Source: CALKYB01 sp964510575
GTDB taxonomy: Bacteria > Bdellovibrionota_C > UBA2361 > SZUA-149 > CALKYB01
Direction: 5' to 3'
DNA length: 23,002 nucleotides
Assembly (NCBI GenBank): GCA_964510575.1
Contig: CAZECN010000039.1
Span: 1-23,002 of the forward strand
The notes under the pieces were generated by a model. That model ran no database searches, was not told the origin of the DNA, and worked only from the letters and a program-made list of their open reading frames with translations. The stretch's first letter is position 1; each line of letters starts with the position of its first letter. This document shows, piece by piece, positions 1-6,932 of the stretch. The position numbers were made by a program, and so were the translations under genes.

Positions 1-63
1 GATTGGAGTTTGTATAATTATTGCAGCAGTGCTCACGAACTAGCCTGGTTTTGGAGTATTAAG

Positions 64-1587
64 TTGCCTAGTGAAAATAGCTTAAGGCTTAGTGAACAAG
101 ACAGGAAACTTCTAGTCTGTTCTGCGGCTATAATTTCGATCTGTGCTCTAAGTTATGAGCTAATAATTTCTAGTCTTTCCTCTTATTATTTTGGTAACGC
201 AGTAAGCCATTTTTCGATTACAATTGGCTTATTTATGACCTTTATGGGCCTTGGCGCCTGGCTTTCTAAGAAGTTTGAAAAAGATCTTCTCGATAACTTT
301 ATTTTAACTGAACTTTTTGTAGGGTTGATGGGTGGTTGTTCTGCGCTAATTTTGATTGCTAGTTTCAGTTGGACGGAAAACTTTTACCCAGTCTTTGTAA
401 TCTTAGTTGGCTTGATTAGTACGGCAATTGGCCTTGAGGTTCCACTTTTAACCCGACTAGTGACTGGTGATGGTAACCTAAGAGACAGCCTATCTAATGT
501 TTTAGCTTTAGATTATCTTGGAGCCTTGCTGGCTTCTTTGCTTTTTCCATTTCTTCTATTGCCCTATATGGGGCTGCTCCAAACTTGTTTTTTAATGGGG
601 ATTTTGAACCTAGGAGTTGGCATTTACCTTTGTTTTTATTTTAGAACTAAACTTAGGAACTATAGACTTACTGGGGCTATTGCTTTGGCCTCAATCGTCT
701 TGGTTTTAGCTGGCTTTGCATGGTCTTCTTCGATTACGAGCTTTTTTGATCGAATGTTCTATCAAGATGAAATTATTTTGTCTCAGCAGAGCAAATACCA
801 AAAAATAGTAGTTACCAAGTTTAAGGATGACTTAAGACTGTATCTAAATGGGAACCTTCAATTTTCTTCCCATGATGAGCATCGTTATCACCAATCCTTA
901 GTTCATCCGGCCTTGGACTCGGTGCCGAATCTTGAAAATGTTTTGATCTTAGGAGGTGGAGATGGTCTAGCTCTAAGAGAGGTTCTAAAGAACTCTCGAG
1001 TAAAGAAAGTTACTTTGGTCGACCTTGACCCTGAGATGACAGAGCTCGCCAAGGTTAATCCGATTTTGACTTCGATCAATCATAATTCTCTTTCAGACCA
1101 ACGAGTGAGTGTATTTAACTCAGACGCTTTTAGTTATGTTAAAAATTTAAGCGATAAATATTCAGTTATCCTGCTAGACTTGCCTGACCCGAATAGTCTT
1201 GAGCTTGGAAAGCTATACAGTAAAGAGTTTTACCGCTTGCTAGCAAAAAATGCTCTTACTCGTGATGGAATAGTAGTTACTCAGTCAACTTCGCCCTATT
1301 TTGCAAGAGAAGCTTTTTGGTCAATTAGCAAAACAATGGAGGAAGAGTTTACTCATGTATTGCCTTACAAGATTTATCTTCCAACGTTAGGCGTTTGGGG
1401 TTTTAATATGGCTAGTCGTTTGCCTTTAAAGCCTGAGCTAAGTGAGCACAGCTATATAAACCAAAAGTTGTTTGAGAGTTTTAAGATATTTGATGAAGAT
1501 ACTGAGCAGTTGCAAGTGGCTGCCAATTCTCTCCAGAATCAAGTGCTAGTTCAGTACTATGACCGAGGATGGGAACAATGGCACTAG
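64..1587 (+). CDS. Membrane-anchored spermidine synthase-like aminopropyltransferase
   Basis: Predicted to transfer the aminopropyl group of decarboxylated AdoMet to putrescine or a related amine. The N-terminal half is membrane-embedded, with about seven hydrophobic segments (roughly residues 15-230). The C-terminal half is the spermidine synthase fold: the nucleotide-binding loop GGGDG (residues 297-301), an acidic beta-strand end (VDLDPEM), and the DLPDP motif (372-376), which occupies the place of the catalytic acidic loop of SpeE. The frame is open to the left edge. I chose the TTG at 64 because GGAG lies 7 bases upstream and the hydrophobic region starts soon after; a start at the TTG at 10 or further left cannot be excluded. 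The 3' end overlaps the next gene, SpeD, which makes its co-substrate. Family assignment is firm; amine substrate and exact start are not. Confidence 0.85.
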   Translation: MPSENSLRLSEQDRKLLVCSAAIISICALSYELIISSLSSYYFGNAVSHFSITIGLFMTFMGLGAWLSKKFEKDLLDNFILTELFVGLMGGCSALILIASFSWTENFYPVFVILVGLISTAIGLEVPLLTRLVTGDGNLRDSLSNVLALDYLGALLASLLFPFLLLPYMGLLQTCFLMGILNLGVGIYLCFYFRTKLRNYRLTGAIALASIVLVLAGFAWSSSITSFFDRMFYQDEIILSQQSKYQKIVVTKFKDDLRLYLNGNLQFSSHDEHRYHQSLVHPALDSVPNLENVLILGGGDGLALREVLKNSRVKKVTLVDLDPEMTELAKVNPILTSINHNSLSDQRVSVFNSDAFSYVKNLSDKYSVILLDLPDPNSLELGKLYSKEFYRLLAKNALTRDGIVVTQSTSPYFAREAFWSISKTMEEEFTHVLPYKIYLPTLGVWGFNMASRLPLKPELSEHSYINQKLFESFKIFDEDTEQLQVAANSLQNQVLVQYYDRGWEQWH

Positions 1588-1961
1588 TGGCTCCAAAATC
1601 CAATTCGGATTTAAATGTGCTTAGTCACAATATTGAGTTTGTGGATTGTGAGCCGAGATCTTTGGCAAGAGTAGCGGAGCTAGCACCAAGGTTTGTTCAG
1701 GCAGTGAAGCTATCCGGAGCAACTTACCTAAGCGAGCAGTTTGAACAGTTCGAACCTGAGGGAGTCACAGGAGTTGTGGTTGTTGCAGAGAGTCATTTTT
1801 CGATTCATACTTGGCCTGAACATGGTTTGGCAGTAATTGATGTTCTCACCTGTTCGGAACAAGTAGATATTGACAGTTTTGTTTTGAGCTTAGCTGAATT
1901 CTGCAAACCAAAAGATGTTAAAAGAGAATCGATAAATAGAGTTAGCATCGATAATTCTTAA
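1578..1961 (+). CDS. speD: S-adenosylmethionine decarboxylase proenzyme
   Basis: Pyruvoyl-dependent decarboxylase making decarboxylated AdoMet, the aminopropyl donor for spermidine synthesis. It has the small prokaryotic AdoMetDC length (127 aa). The motif ESHFSIHTWPE holds the self-cleavage site before Ser72, which becomes the pyruvoyl group; His77 and Cys92 (VLTC) sit at the same spacing as Ser63/His68/Cys83 of the well-studied Thermotoga enzyme. I place the start at ATG 1578 rather than ATG 1569, because the GAGGA at 1565-1569 gives a normal 8-base spacing only to 1578. The gene overlaps the end of the aminopropyltransferase gene by 10 bases, so the two are almost certainly co-translated. 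It ends 6 bp from the convergent greB stop with no evident terminator between. Confidence 0.95.
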   Translation: MALVAPKSNSDLNVLSHNIEFVDCEPRSLARVAELAPRFVQAVKLSGATYLSEQFEQFEPEGVTGVVVVAESHFSIHTWPEHGLAVIDVLTCSEQVDIDSFVLSLAEFCKPKDVKRESINRVSIDNS

Positions 1962-1967
1962 TGAAGT

Positions 1968-2450
1968 TTAGTCTATTTCTTTATATTTGATGTTTAAAAC
2001 TTCCAGCTCTTTCTCGCCTGTCGGGAGCTTGACTACTACTAGGTCGCCAATCTTCTTATTCATCAAAGATCTTGCGATTGGAGACTTCCAACTAATTTTA
2101 TTCTGGGATGCATCAAATTCGTCTGTTCCGACAATTCTATAGGTTTTTTCATTTCCATCTTCGTCTTCGATTTCAACGGTTGCACCGAAAAGAATTTTCT
2201 CCGAGCTTAGTTTTTCAGGATCAACTATTTCAGCGTTATTGAGTTGTTTGCTTAGAAATCGGAGACGGCGGTCGATCTCCCGCATCCTCTTTTTTCCATA
2301 AATGTAGTCTCCATTCTCAGACCGATCTCCATTGCTGGCAGCCCAGGCAACAGTCTCAACTATTTGAGGCCGTTCTTCTAGTCGCAGTTTTTTGTATTCC
2401 TGCTGGAGCCTAGTAAAGCCTGAGCGGGTTATGTAATTCTTCTCGTTCAT
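1968..2450 (-). CDS. greB: Transcription elongation factor GreB
   Basis: Transcript cleavage factor that enters the RNA polymerase secondary channel and stimulates cleavage of backtracked RNA. The 160-aa length is normal. The N-terminal coiled coil carries the tip motif NGDRSENGDY (residues 40-49), with acidic residues D42 and E45 that coordinate the catalytic metal in this family. The following REIDRRLRFL is more typical of GreB than GreA. The C-terminal FKBP-like domain (about residues 80-158) is complete. The gene is convergent with speD and divergent from dapL. The ATG lies only 8 bases beyond a near-consensus promoter and has no well-spaced Shine-Dalgarno sequence, only GGG touching the start codon. 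Confidence 0.93.
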   Translation of the reverse strand: MNEKNYITRSGFTRLQQEYKKLRLEERPQIVETVAWAASNGDRSENGDYIYGKKRMREIDRRLRFLSKQLNNAEIVDPEKLSSEKILFGATVEIEDEDGNEKTYRIVGTDEFDASQNKISWKSPIARSLMNKKIGDLVVVKLPTGEKELEVLNIKYKEID

Positions 2451-2457
2451 CCCTAGA

Positions 2458-2486
2458 ATTATAGGATAATGAGCTCTAAATGTGAA
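2458..2486 (-). promoter_or_regulatory. Candidate sigma70-type promoter for greB
   Basis: On the minus strand, TTCACA (2486-2481; 5 of 6 to TTGACA) is followed by a 17-base spacer and TATAAT (2463-2458; perfect). The expected start site, about 7 bases downstream, is at or next to the A of the greB ATG at 2450. If used, this would give a leaderless or almost leaderless mRNA. Confidence 0.6.
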
Positions 2487-2548
2487 TGGCTAGGATTGAT
2501 TCTCGAAGCTCTCTAGGATAAAACTTCAAACTCTAAAAGCAACTCCAA

Positions 2549-2554
2549 TATAAT
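2549..2554 (+). promoter_or_regulatory. Candidate -10 box upstream of dapL
   Basis: Perfect TATAAT ending 14 bases before the dapL ATG. Only a weak -35 candidate (TTCAAA-like, spacer about 18) lies upstream. The predicted start site would be near 2561, the first base of the ribosome binding site GAGGAAG (2561-2567), leaving a leader of about 8 bases. AT-rich sequence could produce this by chance. Confidence 0.3.
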
Positions 2555-2568
2555 ATTAAAGAGGAAGA

Positions 2569-3795
2569 ATGGCCCGAATAAACGATAATTTTTTGAAACT
2601 GCAAGCTGGTTACTTATTTCCCGAAATTTCCAAACGGGTAGGGGCCTTCACCGAAGCTAACCCTGAGGCAGATGTAATTAAGCTAGGGATTGGTGACGTT
2701 GTTTTTCCTCTTGCTGACGCAATAACCAAGGCCTTTCATCAAGGAGTAGATGAGATGGCTGAACAAAAGTCTTTCAAAGGATACGGTCCAGAACAGGGCT
2801 ATGCGTTTCTTAGAGATGCTATAGCTGAGAACGATTATAAAGGCCTGTCTATCTCCCCAGATGAAATCTTTGTTAGTGATGGTTCAAAGTGTGATTCTGG
2901 AAACATTCAAGAAATTTTTGATACAAACTGTAAGGTTGCGATTGCTGATCCAGCGTATCCAGTTTATGTGGACACCAATGTTATGGCTGGAAGGACCGGA
3001 GCAGCTGATAAAGATGGTACATACTCAGGTATTGAGTATATGCCTCTTAACCAGGAAAACTCCTTCTCACCTTCTTTGCCCGAAACAAACGTTGATCTTA
3101 TTTACCTTTGCTCTCCAAACAATCCGACTGGAATGACGATGAGTAAAGACGAGCTAAAGCAATGGGTTGACTATGCCAAAAAGAATGACTCAATCATTCT
3201 TTTTGATGCAGCTTATGAAAAATTTATCAGTAACCCTGATGTGCCACGTTCTATATTTGAAATTGATGGTGCTAAGGAGTGTGCTATTGAGTTTCGAAGT
3301 TTTTCTAAAACGGCTGGATTCACCGGTGTTAGATGTGCCTTTACTGTTGTTCCAAAGGAACTAATGGGTAAGAGCGCTTCTGGAGAGAAGATCTCTATTC
3401 ACCAGTTATGGAATAGACGACATAATACGAAGTTCAATGGAGCGTCCTATCCGGTTCAAAAAGCAGCGGCTGCTATTTATTCTGAAGAAGGTAAAAAGCA
3501 AGTAGCAGAAAGAGTTGCCTACTACATGGAGAATGCCCGAATTGTTAGGGAATCACTTTCTTCAAAAGGAATCGAAGTTTTTGGAGGAGTTGATGCTCCT
3601 TATGTATGGATTAAAACTCCAGGTGGAGATAGCTGGGCCTTTTTTGACCAACTTCTAAATGATTGCCATTTAGTTGGTACTCCAGGTGCTGGCTTTGGTC
3701 CTAGTGGCGAAGGCTATTTCAGGCTTAGTGCTTTCTCTACTCGGGAAAACATTAACGAGGCGATGAAAAGAATCGACTCTAAGTTAAGTCTCTAA
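2569..3795 (+). CDS. dapL: LL-diaminopimelate aminotransferase
   Basis: PLP-dependent fold-type I aminotransferase that converts tetrahydrodipicolinate directly to LL-diaminopimelate, bypassing the acyl steps of lysine and peptidoglycan-precursor synthesis. The N-terminus (INDNFLKLQAGYLFPEI) and the segments KLGIGD, GYGPEQGY and SDGSKCDSGNIQEIF are characteristic of the DapL group. SPNNPTG is the usual aminotransferase loop, and FSKTAGFTGVR contains the predicted PLP-binding Lys247. The length of 408 aa fits the family. GAGGAAG just before the ATG is a good ribosome binding site. mnmC starts 16 bp after the stop on the same strand, so they probably share a transcript. DapL replaces the DapD/C/E route in the lineages that have it. 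Confidence 0.95.
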   Translation: MARINDNFLKLQAGYLFPEISKRVGAFTEANPEADVIKLGIGDVVFPLADAITKAFHQGVDEMAEQKSFKGYGPEQGYAFLRDAIAENDYKGLSISPDEIFVSDGSKCDSGNIQEIFDTNCKVAIADPAYPVYVDTNVMAGRTGAADKDGTYSGIEYMPLNQENSFSPSLPETNVDLIYLCSPNNPTGMTMSKDELKQWVDYAKKNDSIILFDAAYEKFISNPDVPRSIFEIDGAKECAIEFRSFSKTAGFTGVRCAFTVVPKELMGKSASGEKISIHQLWNRRHNTKFNGASYPVQKAAAAIYSEEGKKQVAERVAYYMENARIVRESLSSKGIEVFGGVDAPYVWIKTPGGDSWAFFDQLLNDCHLVGTPGAGFGPSGEGYFRLSAFSTRENINEAMKRIDSKLSL

Positions 3796-3811
3796 GCTAT
3801 CTGCCTTTCCA

Positions 3812-5656
3812 TTGATTGAAGTACTCAAAGAGGCAGAGGTCAGTTGGAAAGACGGAGCACCGTGGTCAGCCCAGTTCGAGGATATTTATTACTCGCCTGG
3901 GGCTGGCCTAGAAGCAGCCAATGCTGTTTTTGTAGAGCCTAATCAACTAACGTCACGCTTTGAATCCACCGAAAAAAATTTCGTTATTGCTGAAATTGGA
4001 TTTGGGACAGGCCTAAACTTTTTCGCCACTCTCGGTCTTTGGTCTAAGACGAGACAGCGTTCAGCTTCTTTAACTTACGTTACAACGGAGCTATTCCCAC
4101 TCGAACTGGAAGTTATAAGTAGAGTGGCTGAACTTGAGGGGATAGATCCGGAAGTATCAAAAATACTAATGGATTCTTACCCCCCTCCAGTGAAAGGACA
4201 CTATCAAATAGATTTTAATAAACTTGGCGTTAAGTTAGTAATGCTCTGGGGCGATGCTTTAGAGTCTTTAAAGGAGATAGAGATCTCTGTTGATGCTTGG
4301 TTTTTAGATGGCTTTGCCCCACGTTGTAACAACAAGCTTTGGAGTAGGGCGCTTTTTAAAAGAATAGCTGAGCTATCGGCAGATCAGGGAAGTTTTTCGA
4401 CTTTTTCGGCTGCCGGGGAAGTTAGAAGAGGATTGGAGGAGGTAGGTTTTGAGGTTGAGAAAATTCCTGGCTTTGCTGCCAAGAAACATTCTTCTAGAGG
4501 GGTATATGATACCACTAAAACTTTCGGGCCAAAAAAAGCGCGAGCTAAAACATCCATGGTAATTGGAGCTGGAATTGCGGGCTGTTCGTTAGCAGATGCT
4601 CTATCAAGAAAAGGTTTGAAGGTGACCTTAATTGAAGAAGGTGAGGGGGTAGCCAGTGGGGCAACAGGAAACCCTCGAGCTATAGTGGTTCCCTACCTCG
4701 GTAATCAAGCTAATTCTTTGAGTCAGTTCTACCATTTAGGATTTTTTAACTTGCTTAGAAGATTGAAAGGAATCGAATCAGTCTCAAAATTTCAAAATTG
4801 CGGTGCTTTACAACTTGAAAGTTGTTATAGGCTCAAAAAACTTGCCGAAGAGTTTGGGGGACACCTTTTTCCTGAAAATATTGTTACAAAGCTTTCAGTT
4901 GAAGAAGCTTCCAGGCTTTGTGGAGTAAAGTTAGAGCAAGGTGGTTTCTATCTTCCAAAGGCTGGTTTCCTTGATCCTGGAGCTTTTTGTTCAGCTATTT
5001 TTGAGAGTAGCGGCGCTAGTTTAATTTCCGGAGTTAGAGTGAATGGACTGGAACGGAAGGAGGATAGATGGTGTGCGCTTGATTCGGCAGGGGAAGTAAT
5101 AGCATCAGCTGAACAGTGTGTAGTTGCTAACGCCTGGAAGGCATCGGAGTTCGAACAAACTTCCTGGTTGCCTCTTGAAGCTGTCAGAGGTCAGTGTCTC
5201 TCAGTGAAGGCAGGAGAGGAGCTGAAGGCTATAGTTTGCCACGAGGGATATATAACTCCCTCTAACCAAGGCGAGAGCTTTATAGGTGCTAGCTATGCTC
5301 ATGATGACTTTGAAAAGGAGGTTAGAAGAGTTGAAAGCGAGGAAATGTTGAAGAAGCTTCAAGTTTTAGGTTTAGCGACTGAGGTAGAGCTCTCTAATAT
5401 TACTAATGAGAGAGTTGGTTTTCGAACTTCAACTTATGACCGAGCCCCGTACGTAGGCGAGTTACCTGATCAGAAAGAGCTATATGTATCAGTTGGCTTT
5501 GGTTCAAGAGGGATCAGCACAGCTGGACTAGCAGCAGAGATTATCGCCGAGCAATCTACCGGCTCGCTACTAAGCGTTCCGAAATCTATAGCTGAATCAC
5601 TTTCACCGGCTCGCTATTTGCGCAGCAAAAAGTATCTTAAAGAATTAGTAGGGTAA
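3812..5656 (+). CDS. mnmC: Bifunctional tRNA mnm5(s2)U biosynthesis protein MnmC
   Basis: Carries out the last two steps of 5-methylaminomethyl-2-thiouridine formation at tRNA wobble U34, downstream of MnmE/MnmG. Residues about 1-235 are the AdoMet-dependent methyltransferase domain, with EIGFGTGLNFF (61-71) and the signature DAWFLDGFAP (161-170). From about residue 249 a FAD-dependent oxidoreductase domain begins with the dinucleotide-binding GAGIAG (252-257) and GATGNPRAI, and ends in a family-typical GFGSRG segment. The length of 614 aa is slightly short compared with E. coli MnmC, but both domains look complete. The only possible start after the in-frame stop at 3785 is TTG 3812. It has no recognisable Shine-Dalgarno sequence and lies 16 bp after dapL, suggesting translational coupling. 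Confidence 0.92.
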   Translation: MIEVLKEAEVSWKDGAPWSAQFEDIYYSPGAGLEAANAVFVEPNQLTSRFESTEKNFVIAEIGFGTGLNFFATLGLWSKTRQRSASLTYVTTELFPLELEVISRVAELEGIDPEVSKILMDSYPPPVKGHYQIDFNKLGVKLVMLWGDALESLKEIEISVDAWFLDGFAPRCNNKLWSRALFKRIAELSADQGSFSTFSAAGEVRRGLEEVGFEVEKIPGFAAKKHSSRGVYDTTKTFGPKKARAKTSMVIGAGIAGCSLADALSRKGLKVTLIEEGEGVASGATGNPRAIVVPYLGNQANSLSQFYHLGFFNLLRRLKGIESVSKFQNCGALQLESCYRLKKLAEEFGGHLFPENIVTKLSVEEASRLCGVKLEQGGFYLPKAGFLDPGAFCSAIFESSGASLISGVRVNGLERKEDRWCALDSAGEVIASAEQCVVANAWKASEFEQTSWLPLEAVRGQCLSVKAGEELKAIVCHEGYITPSNQGESFIGASYAHDDFEKEVRRVESEEMLKKLQVLGLATEVELSNITNERVGFRTSTYDRAPYVGELPDQKELYVSVGFGSRGISTAGLAAEIIAEQSTGSLLSVPKSIAESLSPARYLRSKKYLKELVG

Positions 5657-5681
5657 GCTAGTAAATAAATCTAGAATTTGT

Positions 5682-5808
5682 TTAGGAACTTTTCAGCGGG
5701 TTTTTGTCGAGGAGATCGAAAGCTGAAAAATGAGGTGTGCTTGCGGCACGCCGCAATAATGAAGCTTGCGGAGCGACGAAGAGAATAGCCCGATGGGAAG
5801 TTTCCTAA
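5682..5808. repeat. Structured inverted-repeat intergenic element
   Basis: TTAGGAACTT (5682-5691) can pair with AAGTTTCCTAA (5798-5808) with one bulged base, enclosing about 105 bp. Inside are a hairpin TTTTCAGC (5690-5697) / GCTGAAAA (5722-5729), a hairpin GGTGTGC-TTGCG-GCACGCC around 5734-5752 that includes a G-U pair, and an alternative CGCAA/TTGCG pairing. The right arm contains the stop codon of the adjacent minus-strand gene. It could be a small palindromic mobile repeat or a structured RNA. No U-tract follows a stem, so it is not a plain terminator. Confidence 0.5.
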
Positions 5809-6143
5809 CGGCCTTGGTGGAGGAGTGCCAAGACTACCTTGGCCCACTGCTCAAAACTACCATAGCGGCCTCTACGTGCAGGACCTGCCTGAGCTTCCAG
5901 TAGCTTAGGGCTAACCTTACCCTGTGAGACAGCTGTTAGTTCTGTTTTGATTCGTTTAATTTTTTCCATCGACTCGTATTCTTTGAATATCGCCACGGCC
6001 TTTTTGTCGTTGTTGGACATACTATTGGCGTATGTCTTCTGATAGTACCGAATGGTGGGAATAGCTTTAAATGTGTAGGCTTGCTCAATTTCTTCAGCGC
6101 TTCGGTTTTCAAGTTGCTGTTCGTTGTCTGATACCTGATCCAT
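5805..6143 (-). CDS. Hypothetical small protein, function unknown
   Basis: I do not recognise this 112-aa protein. It is hydrophilic and probably mostly helical. The N-terminus is acidic (DNEQQLENRSAEEIEQAY), the middle is Lys-rich (YESMEKIKRIKTEL), and a Gly/Arg stretch (GPARRGRYGS) precedes a short hydrophobic C-terminal helix (WAKVVLALLHQ). There is no signal peptide or membrane segment. The TTG at 6155 would add four residues; I prefer the ATG at 6143 because GAGAGAGG lies immediately upstream, although the spacing is tight. The last codons and stop lie in the right arm of the inverted-repeat element at 5682-5808, so the C-terminus may have been altered by that element. It stands alone, convergent with mnmC and divergent from the gene at 6355. 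Confidence 0.6.
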   Translation of the reverse strand: MDQVSDNEQQLENRSAEEIEQAYTFKAIPTIRYYQKTYANSMSNNDKKAVAIFKEYESMEKIKRIKTELTAVSQGKVSPKLLEAQAGPARRGRYGSFEQWAKVVLALLHQGR

Positions 6144-6188
6144 AACCTCTCTCAAAATTGTTTTAAAACCCGTATAGTTCTATTCGTC

Positions 6189-6200
6189 CCTTAATTAAGG
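6189..6200. repeat. Perfect 12-bp palindrome in a divergent intergenic region
   Basis: CCTTAATTAAGG is a perfect dyad, 46 bp upstream of the orphan gene start at 6143 and 154 bp upstream of the gene at 6355. It could be a regulator site, but AT-rich palindromes of this length also arise by chance. Confidence 0.3.
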
Positions 6201-6257
6201 TAACTTTAGAGGGATGTAGATTGTTTACGGAGGCAGCCTCAGAAGCAATATATTGCC

Positions 6258-6287
6258 CTTAGGGCTTGTAGAAGGCCCTATCCTAAG
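6258..6287 (+). other. Hairpin in the leader upstream of the 6355 gene
   Basis: TAGGGC and GCCCTA flank a 9-base loop, and outer CTTAGG/CCTAAG can extend the stem across a bulge; GCCC-TTA-GGGC is an alternative. No U-tract follows, so it is not a classical terminator. It is probably a 5' leader structure if transcription starts upstream of it. Confidence 0.3.
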
Positions 6288-6354
6288 ATTGTTTGGTGCT
6301 GTAATTGAGAAGCTAAATTTAGTAAAATTCCCTTTTGGATTATCAGGTAAATAA

Positions 6355-6873
6355 ATGTTTGAAGGTATGAGAGAGCTAGCCAATTTTTTTGTTCTTCAGG
6401 TAGTGGCTATGTTTGTTATTACTTTGCTTATACCTAGACTCAAGATTACCAGTCTTTTTGGTGCGATTGGTATTGTCGGGGCTTTGGCTGTTGTTAACTC
6501 CACCCTTTGGGATAGTAGTCTTTTTCATGCGATTCCGGATTTTTCAAATTCAAAGAGCTTAGCTCTAATCGGAGTCAATGGAGTCGTATTTTTCATTTTA
6601 GTGAAAGTTCTTCCTGGAATAGAAATGAAGGGTATACTGGCTGCCTTCTTAGCTCCAATTGCTTATACTTTCGCGACCATTTTGATTCAAAGCTATGCGC
6701 CAACTTTTGATGTTTTCGATGCCGTTGATAAAGTTAGAACTTGGTTTGGAGACACTAAGACTTGGATTGAAGATGAGAAAGGAAAGGAAGGTGTAAAACC
6801 TAGTTTTAAAGATCAATCGAATTCTTTGCTTCAGCAAAGCAGGGAAGAGAAAGATCAAGCAAGAAGCTATTAG
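6355..6873 (+). CDS. Small membrane protein, possibly holin-family (YvlD/DUF360-like)
   Basis: A 172-aa protein with about four hydrophobic segments in the first 125 residues: about 9-27 (VLQVVAMFVITLLIP), 33-52 (FGAIGIVGALAVVNSTLW), 70-90 (ALIGVNGVVFFILVKVLPGI) and 94-113 (GILAAFLAPIAYTFATILI). A charged, likely cytoplasmic tail rich in Lys, Glu and Gln follows (KTWIEDEKGKEGVK onward). The IPRLKI-loop-GALAVVNSTLW pattern and the later LVKVLPGIEMKG resemble the small 4-TM proteins annotated as phage holin family 4 (YvlD-like), which are chromosomal and not truly phage genes. This is a weak match from memory. The start ATG has AGG at a 7-base spacing. There is no phage context here. Confidence 0.55.
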   Translation: MFEGMRELANFFVLQVVAMFVITLLIPRLKITSLFGAIGIVGALAVVNSTLWDSSLFHAIPDFSNSKSLALIGVNGVVFFILVKVLPGIEMKGILAAFLAPIAYTFATILIQSYAPTFDVFDAVDKVRTWFGDTKTWIEDEKGKEGVKPSFKDQSNSLLQQSREEKDQARSY

Positions 6874-6875
6874 AA

Positions 6876-6910
6876 AACAAAAAAGCCCTCCGTATGGAAT
6901 AGAGGGCTTT
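6876..6910. terminator. Bidirectional intrinsic terminator between convergent genes
   Basis: AAAGCCCTC (6882-6890) and GAGGGCTTT (6902-6910) form a perfect 9-bp stem with an 11-base loop, between the stop at 6873 (+) and the stop at 6933 (-). Reading the minus strand, the stem is followed by a run of six T, so it is strongest as terminator of the minus-strand PspA-like/membrane-protein unit. On the plus strand only TTT ends the stem. Confidence 0.85.
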
Positions 6911-6932
6911 CAGTTAGGGAAAAATCTGCCAA

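Noticed and set aside
6355..6873. Prophage remnant suggested by the holin-like protein
   Set aside because: No endolysin, integrase, capsid or tail gene is nearby; holin-type labels for this 4-TM group do not imply a phage.
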